In this document: piece after piece, positions 1 through 10,546 of the stretch
Layout: every line of letters starts with the position of its first letter
How positions within the stretch are numbered: the stretch's first letter is position 1
Assembly (NCBI GenBank): GCA_013368445.1
Contig: JAACJO010000007.1
Coordinates: 1,178,001-1,242,000, forward strand
Source: Leucocoprinus leucothites
Lineage: Eukaryota > Basidiomycota > Agaricomycetes > Agaricales > Agaricaceae
Length of the DNA stretch: 64,000 bases
Reading direction: 5' to 3'
Translations under genes and position numbers: made by a program
Notes under the pieces: generated by a model
The model's input: the letters and a program-made list of their open reading frames with translations, nothing else
Told to the model about the DNA's origin: nothing
Databases searched by the model: none

Positions 1-200
1 AAATTCGAAGAAACCCTAGATTTAATGGGAGACCATGTATTACAATTTCTGAATCAGACACATTACCCAGTCCGTGCAGCCGTAATATACGCAACAAACC
101 CACACAGGCGAGAACGCTAATTACATTACTTCCGCATCGTCAACGCGTAGCTGACAGGACAGTTAATGAGCGGAGCGAGAGAGAGAGAGAAAACCGGGAC

Positions 201-1197
201 CTACTTGAGTAAACAGGTTCTGGCTGATATTCTGGACATTCTTCGAGGTTTGTGCCTCGGCTTTGCCATCTGTCGATTGTTGACGCCCGCCTCTGCCTCG
301 CTGTTGGCCTCTTCCTCTTCCTCCTCTTCCTCCTCTTCCTCTCCTCTTTCCCTCCCCCTCCCCTTCCCCCTTCCTCCACCCCTGCCCCTACCTTTCTGCA
401 TAACCCAAACGCCTTCATCAGGTATGTTCTGTTCCTTGTCATCCTCTTTTATGGGTTCCTCTGGATGTAGAACCGCAGGCATAGCCGCAGCGCCCCAGCC
501 ATCTCCATCATTATTGACGGAAGCCCATGGGTCTGCTTCAAATTCAAGGCGCTCAAAAAATTCTTCGAACGTCGGACGAGCGTGGTGCTTCCGGGTCTCG
601 TCCGACGCCTGTTTCTGTTTCTCTCGACCCTCATGTCCCCTTTTACCCACGGGCATTGCAACCTGGGCATCTTCTGGCTCGGGTCCAGACTCTCCAATCG
701 CTGCCGCGACATCATGCGCCCAGAATGTCACGAACTGATTCAAGAAATCGATGCCCTTCCTCACATCTGGCGTATTCCACAGCAAATGCTCGTAGACCTG
801 GTCAGGAAACAATGGGTCACCAGGTCCCCCGGGGCCCCAGCCCGTCTCGCATTTCCTTTCCTTCTCCAGTAGTTCTGGGTAATCTTTCGAGAACTCGCGA
901 AATTGTTGAACGCAATCAAGATGTTCCAACGTTCTCTCGTGCCTGAGAGCTTCGCGTTTGCGGAAAAGTACTGGCTTTCCTGAAGGATCTGCGTTTGGCG
1001 AGAAACGGTCACAAATGCGACACAACCACTCGTCGTAACGGAAGTCTGTCCTGCAGAAATCTGGAGAGGATATCAGTTCGCCAGCGCCTTTGAGATGACA
1101 AGATACGATGGTGAAGAAGCCGAGAGGGTTCGTGGCGAGCTTCCAATGCTAGCTGGGCCTCTGACCAACGATTAACGCAGGCCATGTGATGATGCAT
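201..1197 (-). CDS. Uncharacterised basidiomycete protein with C2H2-like zinc-binding motif
   Basis: The model has two exons (1197-1107 and 1060-201) around a 46-base intron with donor gtatct and acceptor ctccag, giving about 316 residues. The second exon encodes EWLCRICDRF followed by a basic helix ending RHERTLEH. The spacing is C-x2-C-x23-H-x5-H, which resembles a C2H2 zinc finger with a long loop. The C-terminal third is low complexity: a G/R-rich stretch (GRGRGGGRGKGRGR) followed by about twelve consecutive glutamates, encoded by a CT-rich tract on the plus strand. I do not recognise the family. The 5' end is uncertain. An in-frame stop lies just upstream of the ATG at 1197, but another open stretch with an ATG at 1407 could be an upstream exon. 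Nuclear or RNA-related roles are only suggested by the finger and RGG-like tract. Confidence 0.6.
307..375. repeat. CT-rich (CTTCCT)n low-complexity tract inside coding exon
   Basis: This pyrimidine-rich run of CTTCCT/CTC units encodes, on the minus strand, the poly-glutamate tract and part of the G/R-rich tail of the zinc-finger-like protein. Such tracts change length by slippage, so the glutamate count may vary between strains. Confidence 0.8.
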
Positions 1198-1459
1198 GAT
1201 GTGACCTCGGGAAGTTCAGCGTTCGCAGCGTGCCACATGTCACTCATCGACTCTCGAACAGTACACCACCAGATATGAAAAGTACAACTCACGCCAGTAC
1301 TTTTCGAACGCAAAGGGCCCAGTCTGGGGCCGCAATGGTAGGCTCGAGGGTTGGTCCCAAGAGCCTGACCACACCGGTCCTAGTTGTAGAGCTGGAGTCA
1401 TAGTCATGGTTTGAGAGCGACCCACTTGCAGGTGTGAGCTGTACTAAAAAGGGATTCAG

Positions 1460-1890
1460 TCAAAGATTGCTGCGATAGGGTAGTGGACTGGTCGCAATTG
1501 GGCTCGATGTACCCCCTTTGTAGTGGTCTATCATCGACAGCTTTATATACTCACCAGGATACAGAGATAACAGATATTCTATATCTGCCTCCCCCTGCAA
1601 CAGTCGAACTTTTCCCATCGGCTGCGGCAACACCCTGGTGCTAAGAGTCATGATACATATTACCGGTTCCCCGAATTTGATGTCTAAATCCCATTCGCTC
1701 GCACATTCCACGCGAATATTCTCCTACGTACTTTGTTCTTGTGACCTGAAGAACAATCTCCAAAGTGTCAATGGAAAATCCCTGGGAGACACCGAGGCAC
1801 AGTAAAGACAGACTTCGAAGGGTGGTCTTTGAATGGATCAAGAACCCCAGACGGTATCGGTCGACCCAAAGGGAGGCGATACAAGACAAA
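1460..1890 (-). pseudogene. Possible decayed F-box/LRR-type fragment
   Basis: Two overlapping open stretches on the minus strand in different frames look like pieces of one protein. The first contains FLIHSKTTLRSLSLLCL, resembling the repeat region of basidiomycete F-box proteins, where '...TLRSLSL' patterns are common. The second begins near CASEWDLDIKFGEP. No start codon with good context and no convincing intron joins them. It lies between the zinc-finger-like gene and the 3' end of the LCCL gene. I read it as a broken fragment, but it could be chance open frames. Confidence 0.25.
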
Positions 1891-2124
1891 TGAGAAAGCG
1901 ACGAAGTTGGTTTATCACAGCACCCCTATTAAAAGTGTGGAAAGCCCTGCTTAGGGTGGTTCAGACGACAAATGTCAGATAGTACAGATCAATGGATGCC
2001 TATCCATCAAAAATTTCAATAATTAGAAAGTGGCTAGAATACAATGTACAGCTTAAGGTGCCTTACACAAGTGTGAGTGAAAGCAAAGCACCGAAACAGG
2101 ATATCTAATGTATCTAAACAAACA

Positions 2125-4182
2125 CTAGAAAGACGGTCCGGGAAGCGGGTCTGCCCATGTTCCATTTGGCCACAGCGTTGCAGGCATCGTGAAGTCTCCA
2201 GACTGTCCGCCGGAGGTAAGCTAGACTGGGAATCAACACTCCACACGGGTCAGAAAGGGAATATATTACTCACCGCCAACCTGAAGAAATGCGGAATCCC
2301 CTCCTGCAAAGCTGCCAGTGAGTAGTTCAAAGCTGGGCCAGAATATCTCAAAACATCGTCTACAAGCAATTCAAACCCATCCCATCCACCTGGCAAGTCC
2401 TGCCAGAATATAATCTGGTTGGCAAGGGTAATACTGGAGTTGAAATTGGTCGAGTTGGTCAGGAATGCGGGCAATACCGAACCCATAGGCGCGTCTTGTC
2501 GCAACTTTCATATCGTCAGCCCCGTTTGTCAGATAATAGCGCAAATACAAGAAAGACTCACTTCATCTGGAGTTTGCAGGATCGAATCAAACCCAAACGC
2601 GGCACCTCCATTCAAAAACATGCCCAAAAGTAACCCCTGATAAATGGCACTTAGCCTAGTCGGCCACGCCGTACCTGGCAAAAGTGCCATTGGAATGATG
2701 TAATGGTGCAACCGCAGCTGCAGCCCAGGCAAGAAGGCAAGTACCAGCACTATCAACCCTCCAAATATATACCACATCGCATAATACGGCAGCCACCCGG
2801 TCTTCCGTACGACTCTGACCTGGTTAATGACGAGGATAACAAGTACAATAAGAACAATGATGAAGGCAACCAAACCGCCCGGGCGTTTGTTGATGTCAGA
2901 CGCGAGAAGACGCGAGATGGGTATCTGGTCGAGGGTAAGATTATAGAGTACACCCACCCAGTACCCAGACAGGTAAAGCACGCAAGATTCAATCGGTGCT
3001 TTGGTCAAAAACTCAGGAAGGACAAAGCGGAATGCAAGCCGCCAAAACCCGTATGCTATGAATAGAGCTGGAAGAAACGTTCCAAACGCAACATCTAATT
3101 TGGGTGGTGGTCCCATGGGCTGGGAAAACAGCACAACGTGCCAGAAGCCAATGCACACCAACGACCAGAAGAGTACAATAGATTTTGGTCGGAGGACGAG
3201 GAACAAGGCGCAAGTAATGAGGATGTTGAAGGCAAGAGCCTCGTCACGAAAATCATCGCAGTGAGATAAAGGAGTTGTTGGAAGAAACCGGAAGGAGGAG
3301 GGAAAGACACTTGAAAAACCAATTGATGTGAGCCCGTTTTCCGCAGTTGGAAGGTAATCCGTGAAGTTTCCAACGAGTTGGAGGCTTGCACAGCCTCCTC
3401 TTGATCGTGAGATGACACCGCTGGTCGTACGTAGAAAGGTTAGAGATGGTTCATACACGGAAAGAAGTACCTACGCTTGAATAGCAGCAGCACAAATGAA
3501 CGAGTCCGACCTATAGGTGCGATTGGCATCTCCGCCTCCGACAAGCAATGGTACAAATGCAATTTGTTCATCTCCAACCGTCCTGGGATTCTGCAAAATG
3601 ACATTATTGCATTGTGCCGGGCATCTAAAGTCAAAAGGGTCGTCATCTTGGAACGGTCCACATGCTGCACCATCTAGTCCACAGCCATCTTTGGGAAGCC
3701 AATATGTCGAAGTGCAGGTGACAAACGATTCTGGAGGAGTTAAGAAGAATTGTGCCCGAGCAAAGAATGCGAAGCCGATGATGTAGGCTGCGGCGAGGAT
3801 AATGTATAGCCAAGGTGTAGTGAAAGGACGGGTGAGTTTGAGGAGAGTAGACTCGAAGGAAAGAGATATGTAGTGGTCGCGCAAACGATACTTTCTGTCC
3901 AGCAGTGGCTTCATCGCTGCAGAGTAGGATTTAGGTTCTAGTCACTCATATAGTGATATACATACGTGGTAGGTCTTCCTTCGGTCGGGGTCCTCTCGCA
4001 TACAAGACTACCCGCTGCGCCCACGAATATGCTCGTGGATGGCGAGTCGCTAGACGTCTTGAGCAACTTGTGAATAGCCTTCTGTGGAGGGGTATCCGTA
4101 ACTGTGGTTGCTCCGGTTCTAACACGGGAACCACCCTTGACTCGTTCAAAGGTGTCGTGGCTGAATCCAAAGAGCGTTCCAT
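2125..4182 (-). CDS. LCCL-domain multi-pass membrane protein
   Basis: The start is the ATG at 4182; an in-frame upstream ATG at 4338 is possible. A clean 49-base intron (3917-3965) joins the basic N-terminal exon (ending ...RPKEDLP) to the exon containing MKPLLDRKYRL. A second intron sits near 3425-3475, and further introns fall towards the C-terminus. The order is: cytosolic basic N-terminus; one membrane segment (LYIILAAAYIIGFAFFA); a luminal or extracellular LCCL domain with conserved cysteines (TCTSTYW, GCGLDGAACGPF, FRCPAQC, SFICAAAI, RGGCASLQL); then several hydrophobic helices between about 3270 and 2640. The last exon ends LPGPSF at 2125. Fungal LCCL proteins of this layout are predicted plasma-membrane or wall-associated proteins. 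Their ligand is not established, so function is left open. Confidence 0.85.
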
Positions 4183-4476
4183 GCTCAATTTGCGGGCATC
4201 CCGCTCTCGCAACAAAAACGTCGACGGAGACGTTGATGAGTTTGCACGAGAAGGGCTCTGCATTCCGAGAGGGAGGGGGGTTAAGGGAATAAAAGAAAGG
4301 GAAATGAGAAACGTTGATGATGGGCGTTCTGACATCACACGGTCCGATCAGGGTCACATTTGTATCAGATAAGATAATAATACATTAAGTCGCCACTCAT
4401 GCTAATCTCCTTACTTAGGAGTCAAGGGGTCCAACTGAACGACAATCGGCAATCTCTCTCGACTAATAAGAGCTAA

Positions 4477-5160
4477 TTACTCACGGTAGTCGTAGAACAG
4501 CTTGGTTTGCACTTTCTCTCCCCCAGGACCAGTGAAGTCGACGTGACGAGCGTATCTCCTTTCCCCGTCGACTAGTTCGACGCCCCAAGTCTACTTGTGT
4601 TAATCTCCTCTCTATGCACCACTGGATTTTCACTTACTTGATTTCCAATCCACGTAGTCCCGCTCTTAGGAGTGTCGCTCGCTGCGTAGGCCTGAACAAG
4701 GCCATGCTCATAAGTGTCATCAGTCCAGCCCTCTTTCAGCCACTCAACGTCAAGCTCGTCGGCCTTGACGCGTCTAGACTTTCCAATAACAGGGCCAAAC
4801 AGGTGGTCATCGTTCTCTCTCTCCTTCCAGATCAGAGTTCGGTTCTCTGTGGTCCCTGGGATGCCACCAGTGATCGTCTGATCAATGTCAATCTTCTCAA
4901 TCTTCTGGTCGCCCTGACCCTCCTCAGGATCTACCCTATAATGTTTGATGTAAAGGGTGATTGTACCAATTGAAATGACTTTGCGTTTGAACCAGCTAAC
5001 ACCCTGAAGCCGGAGGATAGTATCTGTGTCAGTCATGTTTGTGAGGGATTTGTTCTGTTGGATAGAATTAGACTCTCTGTAATTTCGAGGCGGGGAGGGC
5101 GACAACCATCGTGAACTTGCCCGAGATGTCAAGAATGGTGAATTCAGCGGGGACAGCCAT
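4477..5160 (-). CDS. Conserved uncharacterised fungal protein (LQGVSWFKRK family)
   Basis: Three exons (5160-5107, 5054-4638, 4590-4477) sum to 194 codons plus stop. The first intron (52 bases) has an unusual gttgtc donor but joins ...ISGKFTM to NKSLTNMTDTD in frame, as expected for this family. The second is 47 bases (gtaagt...tag). Recognisable stretches are ILRLQGVSWFKRKVI, DIDQTITGGIPGTTENRTL, GKSRRVKADEL, DTPKSGTTW and ARHVDFTGPGGEKVQ near the C-terminus. I recall this pattern from many Agaricomycete genomes as an uncharacterised family. Alternating short strands make a lipocalin-like barrel conceivable, but that is inference. The CGT codon before the stop overlaps a gtgagt-like donor, so a short extra 3' exon cannot be excluded. 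It lies in tandem downstream of another uncharacterised gene on the same strand. Confidence 0.8.
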
Positions 5161-5204
5161 AGTGGATACAGTGGAATGAACGTAGGGAGCGCTGAGGAGA
5201 GAAG

Positions 5205-5211
5205 TATTTAA
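5205..5211 (-). promoter_or_regulatory. TATA-like element
   Basis: TTAAATA on the minus strand lies about 45 bases upstream of the ATG at 5160, a plausible core-promoter position for the three-exon gene downstream. This is support by sequence only. Confidence 0.35.
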
Positions 5212-5434
5212 GGTGGGATCACACGGCCCCCATCTTCCACGCAATCAGCTGGAGAATCACATGGGATAGGAGGTTTGGTCAGAGAAACCGTTAGGTTGAT
5301 ATAAAGACATCATATAACTACATCATGCAGTTGTACTGTCACCAGGCCAATAAGCAGAAGAATCCAGATTAGAAAATCAACTGCCAAACCCCTAATATCA
5401 CGAGAAATGCGCTCACTAATGTGATCACACGTTC

Positions 5435-6097
5435 TCAATCTCTCTTCACAGGTCTGAATATAGTGATGACTTTCCACGTCGCATCTTTTCCCGTGTCCCA
5501 TGCACGAGGCCCCTTGGACTGAGCCCCGCCAAACTCCACCATCAATCCGTCCTTCGACCATTCGCACCAAATATTGATGGAGCCCGAGGACGGACCTGTC
5601 CCACCCCCTTTCCTATCCGGCTCCCCTAGCGCCCCCACAAAGTCTTTACCAGACGACTCCAGAGTGATATCTAACTGTGGTCGCCGTTCAATTATCTTCC
5701 CGTCTTGATCTTTTGGTTGTGCGGTGATCGGTAATACGATGGGCGAGACGGGGAATGTCGTGAATACAAGCTCTGATCTCGAAGACTTGGATTCGTCCGT
5801 ATCGGTTACCGGGGTTTTTGGGACATTATAGATATCAATGCTATCGAGCACGAGTTTTTCCTGCTGAAGATGGTCTAATTCCAGCCCTGTCTTTGGCTTG
5901 TACCCATCTGTCGGCACAAAGACGAGGCTGATGCCAAGGGGATAGTAGTTAAAGTATACGGCATCAGAGTAAGATTTTATCTCTGGCCCGGGGGTAGTGC
6001 CCTTGGGGATTTTAGCGGCTTCGGCCAATGAGTTGATGTACTGAGAAATTATAGGTGCGGATGGTCTGAGTCCAAGTAACTCCTTCATGATCGTCAT
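5435..6097 (-). CDS. Conserved uncharacterised basidiomycete protein, single exon
   Basis: One uninterrupted exon encodes 220 residues, with no signal peptide or membrane segment. Conserved-looking blocks are LLGLRPSAP at the N-terminus, YSDAVYFNYYPLGISL, KLVLDSIDIYN, and a glycine-rich C-terminal block (GKDFVGALGEPDRKGGG, SSGSINIWCEWSKDGLMVEF, DATWKVITIF). I have seen this domain as an unnamed family in fungal proteomes and cannot assign a reaction. Its neighbour downstream on the same strand is another uncharacterised family member group (4477-5160), with about 275 bases between them, so they are probably separate transcripts. Confidence 0.8.
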   Translation of the reverse strand: MTIMKELLGLRPSAPIISQYINSLAEAAKIPKGTTPGPEIKSYSDAVYFNYYPLGISLVFVPTDGYKPKTGLELDHLQQEKLVLDSIDIYNVPKTPVTDTDESKSSRSELVFTTFPVSPIVLPITAQPKDQDGKIIERRPQLDITLESSGKDFVGALGEPDRKGGGTGPSSGSINIWCEWSKDGLMVEFGGAQSKGPRAWDTGKDATWKVITIFRPVKRD

Positions 6098-7030
6098 GAG
6101 AATCTGAGATCAGGTCGAATGAAGCCGGAACTTAATAGTTGGGAACTCGGTCACGGGCTTTGATTGTTTTTGAACGATTAAACTACCATGATGTCTGGGA
6201 CCACATCGGCCCAGAAAGGTTTGCACCAACCATGTTTTGCTCCCTTCAAGTAACGTTGCCTCCTCTTGATCGGCTAGTGGTTTCAGGCCACAAATGTCTA
6301 ATCAGAGCCTTCGAGAACTCAACTTATTGTGAATATGCATAACAAGAGCCGGTTAAAAATGAAGGGGGTGATTCTGTTGAGCAGGGAAACCAATCCGAGT
6401 TAAACTCAGAAATTTCGGGCCCAACCTTGAGGCCTTGAGGCCTCGAGTGGTGGTTTCGAGTGGTGACCAGTGACCAGGAATTGAAGATCTCAGAGAACTC
6501 TTCGGAGTTGAAAGGGTTTTATCGTGTATTCCCGACGCATTCAAAAGTTTTCTCAAACTACCACATTAGCTCTTTAAATCGCGACTACACTGATGTTCCA
6601 GAGAGTGCATCCGGAAAGTGGGCTCGACGTGCGTTGTGCATCAGCTGTGTTCAAGTTATTACTTAGACGCCGGGTTTAAGCTTTGCGACTCATGCTTGAT
6701 ACTATGGGCCTCAAGAACCAATGGGGAAGACAACCAGGAGAGTTCGGGTCGAATAGTCTAAACCAAGCCGAGAACTCTTCATTGTTCATTGGAGATAGGC
6801 AAAGCGCATAAGAAAAATTCTGAAAGTTCGAGTGTAATCCACATCATCCTAAGCTCCGAGTCATTTGTTCATCATGTGTACTAAATACTAACAATCATTC
6901 CGATTTTTTACAAGAAATAAATGAGACACGAGCATCGTGAATACTTTGATGCACCCGATGTAATTATATTCAACGAGAACCCAAAAATCGAGTCTTCCGA
7001 GAAATTTACTTCGGAAGGCCATTCAAATCT
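6098..7030. other. Intergenic, no gene seen
   Basis: No coding stretch with splice or family support was found. The only short-range pattern is a small GAGGCCTT/GAGGCCTC direct repeat near 6424-6443 followed by GTGACCAGTGACCAGG. Confidence 0.5.
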
Positions 7031-8442
7031 TCAACCTTCATATCCTGGGAAGGAACAGATATCCAGATTTGTTACTTTCTTAATATAGCTGCGATTCGCC
7101 AAGAACTCATCGAGGTCGTCTTCCAGGATCCATCCCATATTAACCACTTCTTTCTCTTCGCGGTCGTCAAAGTTGCCCTCCACCACAAAATAATCTGCCA
7201 CGCGGTTTTCTGTCTCGCCAAGCTCGCTGTGAATCAAATCAAAAGCTTCGTAAGCCCAGTCTGCATTCCCAAGCGTCAGTTTGAGCCCGATCAGGTTTGT
7301 GAACCAGGGGGTTTTGGTGAAGAATGCTTTGAGCATATGTTCTTCGATCAGACTCTCCTCCATGTCTTCAATTTGAAGCAAGCGAAGAGAGTGATTTGAG
7401 TTCAGGAAGACTAGGAAATGTTCCCAGAACTCTTGCACAACGCGATCTTCGAGCTCGTTGAAGCCCTCAAGCTCTTCACCGCGAAGTCGAACAAACAAGA
7501 CTTCAAGATTTCGACATTCGATTTGGCGGAGAAGAAGGAAAGCATCCCGGTGACAGGATATGCTGAGACATTTCAACACGGGAAGGGGCATGGAGGGTTG
7601 CAGTTCTTGTTGAGATGGGAGGTAAAACTCTACATCCAAGTGAAGGCGTGTTGCAGAAGTGCATTTTGGGATGATAGACGACAGCTGGCGCGTACAGCCG
7701 GTGAGATTGAGTTCCTCGAGGCGATGCCAGGGAAACAGACTCCTGCTTGTGGGATAATCCGGGTCTGGAAATGTCCAGTAAAATGTCTTCAAGTTCGGTG
7801 CTCGACCAATGGCGTTTAAAATGCTGTCTTGTGCTTCCCGTGAACTACAAACCATTGGAATGAAATATGTCAGGCGAGTGGCATCTTGGAACGGAATAAG
7901 GGTAAGAAGTGAGGCGAGACGGAAGCCACGGTTATTGTTTGAGGGGCACATGTAGAGAAATTTCTCCCAATGGTGGGCATGGGCAGCTAGTGCTTTAATG
8001 GCATCGCGGCTGTATACGAGTTGAACTGCATGGTCGTGAGTGAAAGTCACGTTAGGCATCCAAGGCGTGCCTTCTGTCAGCATGAGCGCGAGCGGTCCCA
8101 TGTCCGTGAAGTGGATATCCAAGGACGCATGTGCTGACCGTTCGAGCCAAAGCTCAAGGATAGGGATAGGCGGATATCGTAAGGACATATCCAAGTGCAG
8201 TTCAGACCACAAGTCGGGAAGCGAAACTGCTACCTCCCTCCAGTGGCGAGATACTGCGCAGATCACATTTCGAGAGTTATATGAAGCGATGTAGTGGCCG
8301 GTTGATTGGCGAAAAATCTCTCCTAAGACCTCAGCAGGTAAAGTGTCAATATTCTCGACAGCTGGTTCGTTTCCTGTCCTGGAGGAGCAATGATTGAGTC
8401 AGCTAGGTTTGAGTACGGACAGCACTCGACACTCAACGTCAT
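7031..8442 (-). CDS. F-box-like protein
   Basis: The main exon (8378-7031) opens with an F-box-type helix (TLPAEVLGEIFRQ...ICAVSRHWREVAVSLPDLWSEL), the usual basidiomycete arrangement of 'LP.E.L..IF' followed by 'VC..WR..A...P.LW'. It then carries leucine-rich segments such as LEELNLTGC and LKCLSISCH. No ATG precedes the F-box in this exon before a stop. A small first exon (8442-8417) joined by a 38-base intron (gtactc...ctccag) restores an ATG in frame and gives 457 residues, but that intron is short. Such proteins are presumed substrate receptors of SCF ubiquitin ligases. The substrate is unknown. The 5' exon is the weak part of the model. Confidence 0.7.
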
Positions 8443-8991
8443 ATGAATGGCAGAGGTTCTGGGAGCCGTCTTAGGCGGTCAGTGGCTACGGCTATCTTGA
8501 TACGTGGTGCTTGATAACCCAAGTGAGATCTCATACGGCTCTTAAGTTGGAACTTGAACAGCCAATCACGTTGAACGGGATTTTATCCACGAAGTTGTTG
8601 GTCATACTGTGAACGTTTGAACGTTTGAAATCTGAATCATGCTTCAGTTCGAGCCCAATTCTTTGAGGTGTAAGTGCCGTGCTCGTTTGTGGTCAGGCTA
8701 CCTCCTAATGTGTGAAAATGTGGCAAATGGGACTGGGATATAAGCCGGAACCAATTCTTGCAGCTACAAGCGGTGACCTGCAACGACCTGATGTTATCGC
8801 CCGACTTAGGCGTGAGGAATTTATAAAAAGAGAAGCAGCACTTACATAAGTACTTACTGATGGCCCTCCTACAATGGGTACAACACGTGATTTTCAATGA
8901 CGCCTGCCATAACCAAGTTTTGCTTGCCTGTGCATACCATGCCTCTGGCATTCCAAAACTATTTTCATCACGACATTTCACAAAACCCACC
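8443..8991. other. Divergent intergenic region between F-box gene and seipin
   Basis: This region holds the 5' flanks of both genes. A short direct repeat, GAACGTTTGAACGTTTGAA, lies near 8611-8630. Open frames on the minus strand across 8637-9065 are antisense to the seipin start and lack support. Confidence 0.4.
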
Positions 8992-10420
8992 ATGTCCATG
9001 AAACTAGAAGAATCAAACACATATTCACTTCGAAAATCATCCTCAGAGTCTAGCCGAGCTCGCAACGGACCGCGAGGACTACTCAGGGGCCTTGGTTCTT
9101 CTCTCCTCCTCGCACCTTTGAACCTTCTTAACTTGGTAGCAGTGAACGGCGTGTCCGTTCTGCGCCCATATGCGCCTCAGCTAATTCCAATACTCATCTG
9201 CCTGTTTTTGATTCCAATTGCGGTTTGTCTATCATTGTTTGCTGGGTGGAGGGTATGGAAAAGCCTTTCAGTCGGCTGGGAGGTTCCGCTGTACTTGCAG
9301 TATGGGTGAGCTTTGTGTTGTGTTGAGCATTTCAGTCGTCTTTATCCCTGACCTCTTTATGAAGTGAACGCATTATTCCATACGCGGTTGCTGCTATACC
9401 TCCGATACAAGCATCCCAGCCTTACGACATATCTTTACGCATGCGCCTCCCAAACTTAGACTCCAATTTATCCCTTGGAAATTTCATGACTACTCTGACC
9501 ATTATGACTCCTTCGAACCAGACATTGGCTTCTGTCAGCCGTCCTGTAGGTCCTTAGTCCGTCCTCAGGTTCAAGCGTTCTCAGATTCCATAGGCTCTCG
9601 TGCTACCACAGACACCATCGTGGATTTTTGGAACTCCCAGTTCCATTGACCTTGACATAGCCCTCTTCACCTCTTTCATCGCGAAAACACCAAATGTACT
9701 TGCCTACGTTGAAGTTGGACGTCGAGATGGTTGGAAATCCATCGGCGATGGACGAGGTCGGGAAGTTAGCGTATTATCTGCCACGCTATGTGGAAAAGAG
9801 ATTCCTCGTGGTATTCGGTGCGTCTGCCTCCTAACACATTGATCGTGTCTAAACTAATATTCAATTCTAGTGGACTAGCAATCCGCCACCCAGTCATTGC
9901 ATCAGCCCTTGCCGCATGTATTTTCCTTCTCATCCTCTCTCTCATGATTGGAACCTGCGTGCTACCGACAATGTTCCCTATACCTGTAGAAGATGAAGTG
10001 GATTCTGAACGTCAAGCCAAAAACACTAGTAAATTCACATCCGAGCCACCATCCCTTCCATCAAGTTCTCGTGCACGGAGTCACAGCACTCCTTTACGTC
10101 GACGAAGATCCAAGATCGCTAGGCCACCCTCAGGCAGTTCGCGAGCTGTAAGTTTTGTGTCTTTGCTATCATTTTGCAGAGTCGTGGCATATATATCTAA
10201 TTTGAATGGTACGAAGGTTGTACCGAAGACCGAAGAGAGTACTGACGAGGTCCCAACCGCTCTGATGCCTTCCTCTGTAACTGTGACAGAGAACACACCC
10301 GAAGTTAGTGCACATATGGCCGGGCCTTCTGGTGAAACGGCAAGAGAGAAATTGAGAAGGCGAGCGTCGCATCAACTTGCTGAATCTGAAGAAGACTTGT
10401 CTAGTTCTGAGGAACAATAG
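8992..10420 (+). CDS. SEI1: Seipin (lipid-droplet biogenesis protein)
   Basis: Five exons (8992-9305, 9365-9545, 9594-9817, 9871-10147, 10217-10420) sum to 399 residues. The order is: serine-rich cytosolic N-terminus; first membrane helix (LIPILICLFLIPIAVCLSLFAGW); the ER-luminal seipin core beginning WEVPLYLQYGERIIPYA and containing the typical YDISLRMRLPNLDSNLSLGNFM strand region; second helix (IASALAACIFLLILSLMIGTCVL); then an acidic and serine-rich cytosolic tail. Two flanking membrane helices around a luminal beta-sandwich is the seipin fold; family members act at ER-lipid droplet contacts. The last intron (10148-10216, 69 bases, branch ctaat) is a multiple of three and contains no stop, so retention would insert 23 residues in the tail. 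ATG context is good (caccATG). Confidence 0.88.
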
Positions 10421-10546
10421 ACTCGCAGTTCATAGCTTGTTGAATCTTGTCGTTGTGCATTACCTTCTCTTGCCTCCATGATCTTCCCTTTCCCTGGGTA
10501 TAATACACTGCATTACCGATGCTTAGAACCTATAGACGCAATATGG

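Noticed and set aside
201..738. Plus-strand serine-rich frames across 166-738
   Set aside because: They are created by the CT-rich tract and are antisense to the better-supported zinc-finger-like gene.
3946..4338. Longer LCCL protein start at 4338
   Set aside because: It is in frame, but the ATG at 4182 gives a more typical N-terminus. Kept only as an alternative.
6464..6480. GTGACCAGTGACCAGG repeated near 40480
   Set aside because: A short simple-sequence similarity without dyad symmetry or gene context; likely chance.
8637..9065. 142-codon minus-strand frame
   Set aside because: It is antisense to the seipin start, has no domain and no supporting splice signals.
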